Assembly (NCBI GenBank): GCA_009829735.1
Contig: CM020618.1
Location: forward strand, 3,656,882-3,720,881
DNA from: Pyropia yezoensis
Taxonomy: Eukaryota; Rhodophyta; Bangiophyceae; Bangiales; Bangiaceae
Length of the DNA: 64,000 nucleotides
Direction of reading: 5' to 3'
Both the position numbers and the translations under genes were made by a program. Shown here one piece after another: positions 53,715 through 64,000 of this stretch. Under the pieces are notes generated by a model, which saw only the letters and a program-made list of their open reading frames with translations, was not told the DNA's origin and made no database searches. Within the stretch, counting starts at the first letter, position 1, and every line of letters starts with the position of its first letter.

Positions 53715-54956
53715 GCTCGTCGGCCGCCCTTGCTGCTGCTCCTGCGGGTAGTGCTCCCACCGGCTGGGCCCCGCCTGGCCGTCCCCAAACAGCCGCGGCC
53801 GGTCGTCCCTGCGTGGGCTCGTCGGCCGCCCTTGCTGCTGCTCCTGCGGGTAGTGCTCCCACCGGCTGGGCCCCGCCTGGCCGTCCCCAAACAGCCGCGG
53901 CCGATCGTCCCTGCGTGGGCTCGTCGGCCGCCCTTGCTGCTGCTGCTGCCTGTAGTGCTCCCACCGGCTAGGCCCCGCCTGGCCGTCCCCAAACAGCCGC
54001 GGCCGATCGTCCCTGCGTGGGCTCGTCGGCCGCCCTTGCTCCTGCTGCTGCTGCTGGTCTTGCCACCGGCTTGGCCGAGACTGGCCCCCTCCAAACAGCG
54101 GCGGCCCCTCCCAATAGCGGGGACTGCCTGGCCGCCCTGGCTGATGGTGCCACCGGGTCGGTCCCCCCTGGCCCTGGCCGCCGCCGCCAACCAGCGGCGG
54201 CCCCTCCCAGCGGTGAGCGGTCGGCCGCCCCAAATGGGCGTTGGTCTACCCGCCCGGCGCCGCCTGGCCACCGCCGTCGTTCAACGGCTCTTCTGTCGGT
54301 TGGCGCTGGCGCCCGGTGTCCCACTCCGTCGGTACCGCCCGCCCCGCCGGCAATCGGTCGGCCCAGGGGCCGCCCTGCGGCCCCGTCAGCAGAGGCGGCA
54401 CGTCCTGCTTCGGGGGAGTGGCCACCCAAGGACAGCGACACGTCCAATGGCACAGAGCGTGGTCCAGTTCCGCCCGCTGCGCTCGCCGACACTGCCAGCA
54501 CAGACGGCGGAAGGCCCTCCGCAGCTCCGTCTTCGTCAGGTGCCGCCCGCGGCCTGCCCACCACAGGCTTCCGCGCTCCCCAAACGGTGGCTGAGCTGCC
54601 CACGGGCAGCCGCACCGCCAGTGACAGAGGGGATACTCCGGCCCCGTGATCTGCGCACGACGACAGCGCGCGCAGAGGGGCCGGAGCCCTCGACGGCGCT
54701 GGTCCTTGCTTATCTGCCGCGCCGGCGGACCCCTGTGGTTCCGTTCCCGCCCCCCCCCCCTCCGCCACCCCTGTCCCCCCCCGCGCCGCGGGTGGCTGCG
54801 CCCATGGTGCTCGAGGAGCGGAAAAGGCGGCACAGGAGAGTGCTGCTCGCGTGAGAAAGTGGGGGAAAGGGAATCGGGGCCGTCGTACGGCCCCCAATGT
54901 GCAGAGTGGTAGCGTTGTGACGGCTGAGCGCGACGAACGTTGTAGCCAGCGTTCAT
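53715..54956 (-). pseudogene. Harbinger-borne gene with two Cys modules and Gln-rich tandem repeats (proximal segment)
   Basis: ATG at 54,956 (minus). Residues 95-119 and 153-177 each read Cys-x2-Cys-x12-Cys-His-Trp-x-Cys-x-Cys-Pro-Trp with identical spacing, probably two zinc-binding modules. In-frame TAG at 54,246-54,248 follows. The frame then continues into tandem repeats of about 34 residues (102-bp units) with Gly-Arg-Pro-Thr-Ser-Pro, Arg-Leu-Phe-Gly-Asp-Gly and Trp-Glu-His-Tyr, ending in Gln runs. The Ty3 element is inserted in the last unit; the frame resumes at 35,755. I do not recognise the family. Its place inside the Harbinger ends suggests an accessory protein, perhaps DNA- or protein-binding. 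Confidence 0.65.
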
Positions 54957-57245
54957 GGCCTCATAGAGGGGTCGATGAAGTGCGCGTCGACCACAGGCCC
55001 ACAGAGCACGTCAGCCGCCCAGGGTGCGGCCGGACGACCCCCCTCCCCCGACGCACCGGGGTGCGCGTGGGGGGTGCGGACAAGTGTGGGCCCGCATGCG
55101 GCCAATAGGCCGCCCCCGGTGCAGGTGTCGTCCGTCTGGACGGCGGCCGGCAGCGGCTGGCAGCGACCGCCACTGTCGGGGGCGGGGCTGCAGCCACACC
55201 GGCAATGACGGCAAAGAGGGAGAAAAAGGCGGCTTGCAGCAGCATAGAGCGTGTGGCCGCGGGGCCGGCGCCCCTTCGCGTATGGCCGCCCGAGAGGGGG
55301 ATGGCCGCCCCCACCAACCGCTGCAACCGTGCGGCCGCGAGAGGAGTGGCGGAGATGCGGCGTGGCAACCGGGGAGGCCGAAACGAGGGGGGATGATGAC
55401 CCTTTTCGGCCTCCAGGCCGCCAGGCCGCCCTGCATGCAGGTGGAGGCGGCCCCTTCACCGGGGTCGCGGCCGATCCTACCGTTGCGGCCGCCAATGTGG
55501 GCGCCAACGATGGGGTCGCTAGTGTGGCTCACCCACGTGCTGGGGGCCAACCGCGACAACCGTGCGGCCAAGTGGAAATCGGGCGAGGAGAGTTGGCGAC
55601 CCCCCGCCGGCGACCACCCCGCGGGCGACTGCCTCGCAAACAGTGCAGACGTGGGCCAGAGCGGCGGGTGGGAAACGCCTCCCGACAGCGGTGGCGCGAA
55701 GTGGGGATCCGTGTCGACGACAGAGCGCAGGTTGGGCGTGTGGTGGGAAGGGGCGGGGCGTGGTCATGCGGGGGGGAGGGGGGGGGGAGGAAGCACCCCC
55801 GAAAGGCTCACGTCCCGCCCCTGGAAATTGTCGGGGGGTCACGCGACACCCTCGGCCGAGACACCTCGTGTGGCCAACCTGCACGGCAGCGCCCATGGGC
55901 GTTGGTGCCCACAGGGGGGGTTGAAGAGGAAACGCCCGCACAGTTCCATTGGGCGGGAGCGATGTGGGGGGGAGGGGGCCTAACAGTACTCTGGGCAGCA
56001 AGCGGCGGGGAGGGGTTGCGACCGGATTGGCGTGCCCAATGAGAATCAGGGCCGACACGAGGCGGGGCATTGCCGCCACGCCAAAGGCGACCACCGGGGG
56101 CCGCCCCTGTCCACTGTTGGCACCCTCCTGCGGCCGTGGGGCGGGCGTGGGGCGATGAGGGGGGGCGTCGGGGAAGGCGCGGCTGCGTAGACGGCGGTGG
56201 CTGGCTTGGCGACGCGCAGGGGAGAGCGGGGGGGTGACACGCGTAAAGCGTGGAGACGGAGACGCAAAACCCGAGGTGGGGGCGTGCACGGGCATGGGAA
56301 GAGGGTCAACCGACCGACAACCGCCGGAGTTGCGCATAGACACGTGATACGCGACCGGGGGGGAATGCAAGAGCCGCCGGGGCCGCGTGCGCCGGCAAGG
56401 GGTAAAGAAAAGAGAGGGGGGGGGGGGCGAATCTCGTTCACCATAATTCGCATGGCGGGGTCCATGCATGGCGGGGGGGAATGCGCAACCTCGCGCCTCG
56501 AAAAAAAAAAAGAGGAGGCACGATTGAGCCGCCGCGCTGTGGTCCCCTCATAGAGCGTGCGAAAGTTGCGGAAACGACGCCGGTACACCGCATGGAGTCG
56601 CGGAAGCGTGCAACTGTCAACCATGCAGAAAACGACGTGGTCGGTTGTCGCATGGACCGAGCGGTCACAACCGTCCGTTCCCGGCATACACTGATCGCAG
56701 GCGGGGCGCGTCGAGGGAAACCGCGTTAGGTGATTGGCTCGTTGCACAGAGACGGTCGGACACGACCCCAACCGACCGCAAACAGACTTATATACACTTT
56801 TGAGTGTGTATATTCGCATATGGATAGGAATATTGGAGCGAGTTTGGACTGCACGTGGCAAGAAGAGTCGCATTGCACAGTCATATTAGGCAACGTTCGA
56901 CAAAAGTATGGACGAGATACACGAGATTGCCTTGCTTTGTGCTGCGTGTCTCGCTTGTTCAGCAGGAGAGTCGACAATGTTTCCTCGTTTTCGAGCCTTG
57001 CACCTGTCTTCGGGGGGGGGCTTGCCCCAGGTTGAATAATCCCATCGAACACGCAATAGGCGACAGCAAACCCTCCCCACTTCTGCTTTAAGGCAGCGGA
57101 AAGCCACTTGCTATCGTGAAGGCCAGCTGTCCCGTCTTAAAATCATGTAGCCCCTCTGATCCAGCAACTCCATTGCATATATCGGCTTTTGCCACGCTGC
57201 TCCACTCAGCAGCGCCCACGTGTCTGCTTCAATTCAGATTGGCGT
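54957..57245. other. GC-rich right subterminal region of the Harbinger element
   Basis: Long frames overlap on both strands (for example minus 56,469-55,519, plus 55,024-55,983), Arg/Pro/Gly-rich and without recognised domains. Runs of 8-12 G occur at about 55,778 and 56,416. Coding status not established. A minus frame could extend the Cys-module gene 5' of 54,956, but a stop intervenes. Confidence 0.5.
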
Positions 57246-57286
57246 GAGATGGTATCGGGATCGTCGTGACGTTGTTGGAAACACTC
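57246..57286 (-). repeat. Right terminal inverted repeat of the Harbinger element
   Basis: Reverse complement matches 27,528-27,568 at 40 of 41 bases. TGA follows at 57,287-57,289. Confidence 0.85.
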
Positions 57287-57289
57287 TGA

Positions 57290-60200
57290 AGCCGGAGTGT
57301 AGAGAATACGGCTGCCAATCGTGGAGTATCAGCTCATATTGATATTGGTGTCTGATGACCGCATACAAGCATTCCCGTAAATTCGATCCAAGCCGCAGAC
57401 CGCAGACAAAGTTCGCATCGGACTTCCAATTGAGACAGGCGACGGGAATGGAGTCGTTTTCATTTCATAGTATCCGAAGAAAACGGTTTGCTGTGCTCGG
57501 CGCAGCGCGGATTACTACGTCGAGCTCCGTCAAAGGACGCGATAAAGGCCTGCGTCAAGGCCCAGAGCAGCCTCTCTCTCTCTTTGTGATCGTTTCTGAC
57601 GTTGTCGCGGTGTTGTCTCTGCGCTTTCTTCGAAGGTGCTCCCCGCAAGATGTGCCAGCTCAAAACATGTCATGGAATTGTAGCACGACCTGATGGAGGA
57701 TCAATCTGCGCCTCTGTTCAAACGAGCGCATTCGGACGAGATTAAGAGACGCGTACTTCCCGGAGATCCACGAGATCAAGTCGTACGGACCCCGGCACAG
57801 AAACAAGTCTCCTCTATGGCAAAATACGGGATCGCAGACCCCGCCGCCCACAAACAGTTGACTACTGCACCCAGGCGCAAAAGACGACATAGAAGTGTAC
57901 GCGACAAAACAGCCCTACATACTACACACTAGCCTTTTCGGAGACGTCATATAGGACGCAAGGAACAAACTATAGCGCTTTCAAATTCCTGTGATGTAAG
58001 CTACGAAAAGAGCGCGAACATTCGTTTCGCACGTCCTCTGGGATGAATCCATGCAGGGCCTCAGTCACCCCTAGCTCTGGCGAAAAGGACACAAATATTG
58101 CGTACAGTTAGAGTGTAGGAATCTGTGTTGTTGGTGGAATCCCGTACTGAGGTCGAAGGTGTACTGTGATACGTGCGGGGAAACGGTCGGACAGGCTCAG
58201 TGTGTGCGAACTGTAAGATGGGGCAGCCATTACCAGGGTTGCAATACTTCAACGATAGACTGTGATGCTGCGCTGTGTTTCATAACTATAGTTGTACCAA
58301 CGAATGATGATGCGAACCATTCTTGCGCGCTCTTTCTGCAAAGTAAACGACATTCGGCCCCAAGGTGACAGCAATGTTGAGAAGGCCTCTCCGCTCATTG
58401 GCGCCGCGCACGCTGGGCAATAGCAGATCAGGTAGCAAAAAAGGCCCGTGTCAGTCCAGTTCCAGACAACTAGCGTGTCGGCTTGATATAGACGAGTCAG
58501 AATCGAGGGCCATCATTAAGCCGTATTTTGCTCCTTCTCTGCCTACTATCCATTGATATTTTATTGGTTGTTTTGTAACATGAATACATCCTCGCAGCCC
58601 TCGCTAGTACGGCCACTACGCGAGCAGCCCATGCTTTGGAAGCCGGCATGAGCCAGAAATGGTGCTCTCGAAGGCGTGACAGCACTGCGAAAAGACAGTA
58701 GTTGAAAACTGAATGGTAATATACCTGACAGACTCAACGCATCAAACAACATACCAGGCAAGTACCTCCTGGGAGAGTTACCGATGATCGATCCTTGTGC
58801 CCGAGTGCGCACTTTTTCGATGTGTGTGCCGGTGCTCTTCGATCTACAGCGGACTTCTGAAGTTGGCAGATTGCTTCGACCTTCAAGGTCTAAGTGCCAG
58901 TCTTCGCTTTCACTTGAAATGACAAGTGATTGTCAGCATGAAACGAATGTTTTTCCGAGCACGGCCGATATCGGGGCTACATGGAAGTACATTGAGACAA
59001 AAACCAAATATTATGGAGTGAGAAAGATGGATGTGAAGTTCCGTCAGTCACGCCTCTGTCCATCATTCATCGCCGAATCGCGCACCTCGCGCACGGCGGT
59101 TGCACGAAACCTCTTCACTCCTGCCTACACCCCTTGCACCCCCAAGGCGGGCTCGTCACCAAAAAGATGGGGAAGAGGGTTTGGACGACGATAAGGGGTG
59201 TAGTGAGGATGAGGAGGATGACAGCGAGGCGGGCGGGGGGTGTGACCTCAGTGGCATGGACATCATGTCATGAGTAACTTCCGTCCAACAGCTTCCACTG
59301 CTGTTACCTGTCTCTTTTAAACTGATCAAAGTTCAGTTGACCCTGACGATCCCTCCGGCTATCAGCTGGTCACTACTATGAGACGCAGCTGAAGGAAATA
59401 TTTCTGAAGTGACTCAAGCTTTAGCTATTGGAATAGACCTTAAGAGCTGCGCATCGCGCCCCTTCTTCCCTGGGCGCGGGGCGGGGGCGCCAAAACACAC
59501 CTCGTTCGCTCCCCGAAATCCGTCATCGCGCCCTGGAAGCGCCCTTGTACATCCCCACGAACCATGTGTTTTGAGCATTATTTCGAACAGAAGTCCCCTT
59601 ATCAGCTGGAAACTGTCATGCAATTATGTTTGGTCGGTGCGGACTCTGCTTCCGTTCTGGTCACACACTGACCCATTCGACTTGGAAAACATCCAGCTTG
59701 GTCAATTCATTTTGTCAAAATTGATCGCGCCAAAATCGCGCCACTAGAATCACGGCGAGTCGGGCCGCATCACGCCCTATTCGTGCCTTAGCAGCACCCT
59801 AGTAACGCCCTCAAAGAGCGTCTTGGGAGTTTCCACAGCCCTAGCCGGGCGAGACGCGACCTGTTGGTCGGTAAGATTCTCGTCGCTTCAGTGCTCGATC
59901 TTCTCGGGACCCCCGCGTCTGCGCACCGCGGGGCACGCGACTAGCCCCCTCTCACCCGTCACGTCCCAGCAGAGCCCTGAAGTCGCACCCCCACTGCGTA
60001 GGTATGGATGGTGAACAGAGGTGCTCACCACGATCTGCTAGCATGCTAGCGCAGTCATGCAGCACATTTGGATCTCGATATCTTTCTTCCGTCGTAGTTT
60101 GAATTGCGAGGGGCCACACCCTGTCATCAGCCCGCTGCCCAGTGCTGGGAATCGTCAACGGCGAGGGCTCATCGTCAGTTGAAAGAACGGGTCCCGCCGC

Positions 60201-60479
60201 TGCGCGCGGAGTGTGCGCCAGCCCCGCGCGAGAGTTTGCACCAGGCATTGATGATGGGCTGTTTGCATTGATATCTGCTCGGTGTACCTCACGGCATCGA
60301 GAGGCCCTGTCCACGTCAGACACCACCCCAAGAGGCTGTTTCTTGCTTTCATTGGCCTGGGCCAGGCGCCTCCACTGGCGGCACGCGGGACGCAACAAGA
60401 GGCTTGTGATTGGTGATTCATAGAACTGCACGCGGACGATTAGCATGAACGCAGGGATATCTATCTACACGGAGACTTT
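57290..60479. other. Host-like flank, no gene recognised
   Basis: Balanced composition, many stops, short frames only. No transposon, RNA gene or conserved domain seen. Confidence 0.5.
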
Positions 60480-62124
60480 TGGAAGACACTCTTAGCGTTT
60501 ATTTCAAGAGCGTGGCGGGTGGCGGCAGCGCCACGTGGAGGGCTCAAACCTTCTCGAGCGGGTGTCGGTTCAGCACGCGGCGGGGTGGGGGAGGACAGGA
60601 CACGGCGGGGGGGGAAGAGTGCGCGGCCGGGCGCCCACGTCGAAATGGGGCCTTTGGCGCTTGCCGGCGACGAGGTGGCGGCTGCGGCACCTGGGGGGGG
60701 GGGTAGGGGCTCCACTGCTCATGGTGCCAATCCTGCTCAACGTGCGGCCGGGAGCAATTTGATGTTACCAATACGTGGACCAACCACAGGGCGTTAGCGC
60801 GACAACAAGCGTGGCCGCTTCATACATAAGGAGCTTGGCTAATAATATCCTATTGACATCACTTCTAGAATTCAACCTGACGGTGCAGCGGCGATTCGGA
60901 GGGACGACCCCGGTGCAGCCCGTCGCGAGACGGCAACCGCAGTCGTCGTCCCTACACCTCGCACGTCACCCAGCCGGACCCGCTGATCGGGCCACCCCGC
61001 CGCTCCGGGCGAGGCCAGTCTGTAATGAGCCGCCCCCGAGACAGTGACGTCTGGTCTGCTGGACTGGCCGTCAGGGTCTAGCTAGTGCCCACACTGTTGT
61101 GGGGGAGAGCAGCTGCTTCGGGACAGCATCCGCCACTGCCCCGGGCGGCCTCCCTGCGTTGTCTGCGCTGTAACCTTCCGTGTCAGCGCCACCGCGCGCC
61201 TCGAGCATGGGCCTTTCGCCGCGTCGGCCCTCTCCCCCCTCCCGCCACCATTCCTACAACAAAGGGGGACGACGGCCGAAGAGGGTGAGGGGGGTGGCGG
61301 AGGAGGCGACACGCGCTTGTACCGATGTATACCAGCCGCCACTTACCGTCAATGTCCTGCTTCGTGGCGGTGGTGCTTGCCGTGGCGGTTGTGGTGGCCG
61401 ACGGCATGGCGGCGACTGTGGCGATGGCGGCAGCAGCGGCGCCAGTGGCGCTGTCGTTTGTTTTTGGCCACCCTTTCCGCTTCCGCGCCTTGCCCCTCTC
61501 CTTCTCCCTCGAGGCGCCACGTTTCCGTTGCTAGGGGGCACGCCACCATAGGGTATGCATGGTGGGGCGATGGCAGCAGCGCTTGTCTATATGGCATGCT
61601 TCGCGGGGGAGCAGCTGTCTGTGTGCCATATGGCTGGAGGCGGCAGCGGCGACGGCGGTGACGCGGCGGAGGTGACGGCCGCATTTGGGGCGGGGGGGGG
61701 GGGGGGTAGGTGGTACCCGCGGGGGGGGCCGGTGTGATGAACGCAGACGAGGTGGGGGATCTCTGGGGGGCCGGGACACGGGACAGGTGCGTGGGGAGAG
61801 GGGAGGATGGGGGAGAAGGGACAGCAAATAGATATCTGCGCGCTGCCCGCCCCAGCCCGTGCCCCAGAGAGCGTCACAGCGACTGCCCTACGGGGGGGCG
61901 TCTCTGCCACGGCGGGGTGTGGCGTCGCCGGCATGGGGTAGGGAGGCGATGGGAGGGAACAACGCTAGCTCGCCTTTGACCCGCCCCGCCACGCCCGCCC
62001 GCATTGCCGCGGGGCGACGGTGGGCGGGGCGCTCGGCCGTTGTGCCGCGCCCCATTACTTGATTTCGGTGCAGCCCCCACTCCGCCCTCCCCATCTGTCC
62101 CTCTCACTGACGCCACCGCATCTT
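60480..62124. other. GC-rich island with G/C runs
   Basis: Composition and G runs (about 61,690-61,735) resemble the Harbinger subterminal regions, and frames are open on both strands. I find no transposase or matching terminal repeats. Confidence 0.4.
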
Positions 62125-62466
62125 TCACCCACCCCCCCCCCCGCCCCCAACAGTATGTGCGAGCGCTAGCTCGTCCGTTGCCTTGTCTTGGTGGCATTCC
62201 TGACGGCGGCGATCCTTGTAGTCCTCGGACCGCTTCCCTAATCCCATCCCTTGGGATGCTCCCTTGGAGCTGAGGTTGCGATGGTCGCCGACCTGGCGCT
62301 GCATATCGGCCGCGTCTAATTCCAGACGGCGCTCGCCCTTATCCACACTATCGGCAGCCCCACCGCGTTCTCCATCCTTCGCAGCATCCAAAACCAAAAA
62401 GAGGTCCTGGTGTTCCTCACTCATGTCAACGCCGTCCATTGGCTTGATGTTCATGTGCACGAACAT
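62125..62466 (-). CDS. Hypothetical 113-aa charged protein or exon
   Basis: ATG at 62,466. The frame is rich in Asp, Glu, Lys, Arg and Gln with helical character (about residues 30-90), unlike the repeat-derived frames around it, and ends in a Gly run at a C tract. It could be the tail of a transposon accessory gene. No domain recognised. Confidence 0.3.
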   Translation of the reverse strand: MFVHMNIKPMDGVDMSEEHQDLFLVLDAAKDGERGGAADSVDKGERRLELDAADMQRQVGDHRNLSSKGASQGMGLGKRSEDYKDRRRQECHQDKATDELALAHTVGGGGGGG

Positions 62467-62608
62467 AGCTTGGACACCTTGTCATGGGTCAACTTGTTGC
62501 GAATGAGGGAGCGAATAGACATCTACGTTGAGACAGACCTCTCGACAGAGCAGGGTGAGAGGACCAGGCCCGCAAGCGCCTTCCCACTCTCGGCGTGGAG
62601 CCCCCAAA

Positions 62609-62775
62609 GAGCGACCACCACCTCACAGGTCCCATGGAGAGGCCATCACAGAGCGTGGGTCTACGACCGAGCCAGGAGTGTGCACAAAAACGACCACCAC
62701 CTCACAGGTCCCAACAATGGAGATGCCATCACAGAGCGTAGGTCTACGACCGAGCCAGGAGTGTGCACAACATTA
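62609..62775 (+). repeat. Direct tandem repeat, two ~83-bp units
   Basis: Both units run from CGACCACCACCTCACAGGTC to GAGCCAGGAGTGTGCACAA with a few changes and a short indel. Confidence 0.85.
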
Positions 62776-64000
62776 GCCCACGGCATGAACGAGCCTCAGA
62801 GCGCGGCTCGCCTCGTGAACTCTTCTGCAGCGTGCGCTGGTCGAACGTCAGGATGGTACTTTATTATTCAACTATTGAAAGACCTCGTGCAGGACCGGAC
62901 TGATAGACTCAATTACTATGGTCAAATAAAACGCAAAAAACAACAACAAAAGGTACTGAACTAGTAAATGAATTAAACAAGTCGGAAAGGAGAAACGTTA
63001 CGTTTTTGCAAACCATGCGTTCGCGCCTTGTTGGTCACGCATTAACTGCAAATTCAACTGCGATTTTCTGCGCAGCTTGGGCTTCACTTGTCACCACGTC
63101 TCACTGGCTTGAGAGGACAACTTTGATCGCGGGCAAACCCGATTGTTGCACCGCAAGAACCCTACGTCAAAAACTCAACATCTTGTTCTCTTTTCCGGTC
63201 CGATCGCTTGTCAATCGTATAGAATTGTCGAAAGTACACACGTGGATGGCGTCCACTTTGCTTCGCGTCTCTCTGAGGATACGTCTTAACAGCTGAGCCC
63301 AAATGTGTCTCAGACAGAAGTTACGGGCGAGGAGCTCTTCCATTCGTCACAAGCCGCGATGAACTTCGAGCACTGGCCGAGCGAGACCTTTGGGGCACTC
63401 GCATGTAACCTGACACATCTACCACAAGAAAGAGTTGCAGACAATAATCCCATGTGATTGGAAAATGCAATCTGTCTTGCCGACCACGCCCAAACACGCC
63501 TTCGCCACCGAAGCGAATCATGCTGAGGTCTGTAATCAACACGAAGCCCTTTGACAGCACCCTTCTTTCTTTTCCATCGACGTGCTCATTGTCAAGTCAG
63601 CCCGTGTCTTATACGTGCATGCACGGACCTCATGCCTGTGTGCTGCTCATGCACAACCACTTTTCATATCCCGCAACGACGTGCTGTGAGGCCAGGGTTG
63701 GTTTCTTCCGCACAGCGTTTCACAACCGCGTCGTGGAAACTGAGATCGACCGATTTGGAACAGTATTTGAATACACTCGAAGACAGTGCCTTCCAAAGAA
63801 TGACAATTATAGCAGAACGGACTCCTGGCCAGCGATAGTGGTCCAATTCGTTGTGCTGCAGCGAATTTTTGGCGCGTAAATGCATGCCCACACTTCCTTG
63901 AATGCCGACATTTCTAGACGTGCCCTTATTCATCCATAAACTATCCGAACAAGTTCAATGAACTACAGAAAATCAGTTTATGACGGAGGAGCTTTATATT
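62776..64000. other. Host-like sequence, no gene recognised
   Basis: Balanced composition; short unremarkable frames (largest 141 codons at 63,454-63,879 on +). Confidence 0.5.

Larger units (their letters stand above)
27528..57286 (+). mobile_element. Large PIF/Harbinger-type DNA transposon with nested LTR insertions
   Basis: Bounded by 41-bp terminal inverted repeats differing at one base, starting GAGTGTTTCC, and by TGA on both sides. Inside are a PIF/Harbinger-family transposase, a Myb/SANT gene on the opposite strand as in known elements, and an extra Cys-module/repeat gene. It is enlarged by a solo LTR (34,144-34,617 with duplication) and a Ty3 element (35,761-53,719 with duplication). 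Without them it is about 11.3 kb. The transposase frame is intact, whereas the accessory genes are broken, so the copy is probably not autonomous. Confidence 0.75.

Noticed and set aside
55024..56873. Overlapping 260-320-aa frames in the right subterminal region
   Set aside because: Arg/Pro/Gly-rich frames open on both strands; no domain or start context to choose one. Listed only as a region.

Overview
The window is eukaryotic and dominated by transposable elements. It carries several Ty3/gypsy chromovirus-type retrotransposons, a PIF/Harbinger-type DNA transposon and a relic of an AAA-ATPase-like/PD-(D/E)XK gene. One gene is best explained by a spliceosomal intron (GTGAGT donor, CTGCAG acceptor, reading phase restored). 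I see no operons, rRNA, tRNA or CRISPR. GC content switches between very GC-rich blocks (transposons, low-complexity islands) and more balanced host-like stretches. I cannot name the species; a GC-rich microbial eukaryote (alga, fungus-like or other protist) is the safest reading.

Layout. 1-3.4 kb: a solo LTR inserted into a decayed chromovirus pol. 3.4-9.1 kb: two copies of a second LTR type, a broken gag on + and a broken pol on -, joined tail to tail. 9.9-12 kb: AAA-ATPase-like/nuclease pseudogene split by another solo LTR. 12-13.3 kb: LTR fragment plus a decayed copy of the antisense gene described below. 16.7-19.2 kb: an unrecognised spliced gene. 19.5-27.5 kb: low-complexity and host-like DNA with one dispersed repeat.

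27,528-57,286: a large PIF/Harbinger-type element bounded by 41-bp terminal inverted repeats (40/41 identical) and a 3-bp TGA duplication. It holds G-tract arrays, an intact transposase, an eight-unit tandem array with three-unit higher-order structure, a decayed Myb/SANT gene, and a gene with two identically spaced Cys modules followed by tandem repeats. A solo LTR (duplication GTGGC) and a Ty3 element (duplication GCTCG, LTRs identical by eye) are nested inside it. Without these the Harbinger unit is about 11.3 kb.

The nested Ty3 element has gag, pol with a C-terminal chromodomain, and an antisense gene (about 815 aa) between pol and the 3' LTR. A diverged relative of that antisense gene at 12.2-13.25 kb indicates that it was once a selected component of this retroelement lineage. 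The Ty3 element appears one and a half times around a 500-N gap; this looks like an assembly artefact. 57.3-64 kb is mostly non-genic, with one GC-rich island at 60.5-62.5 kb.
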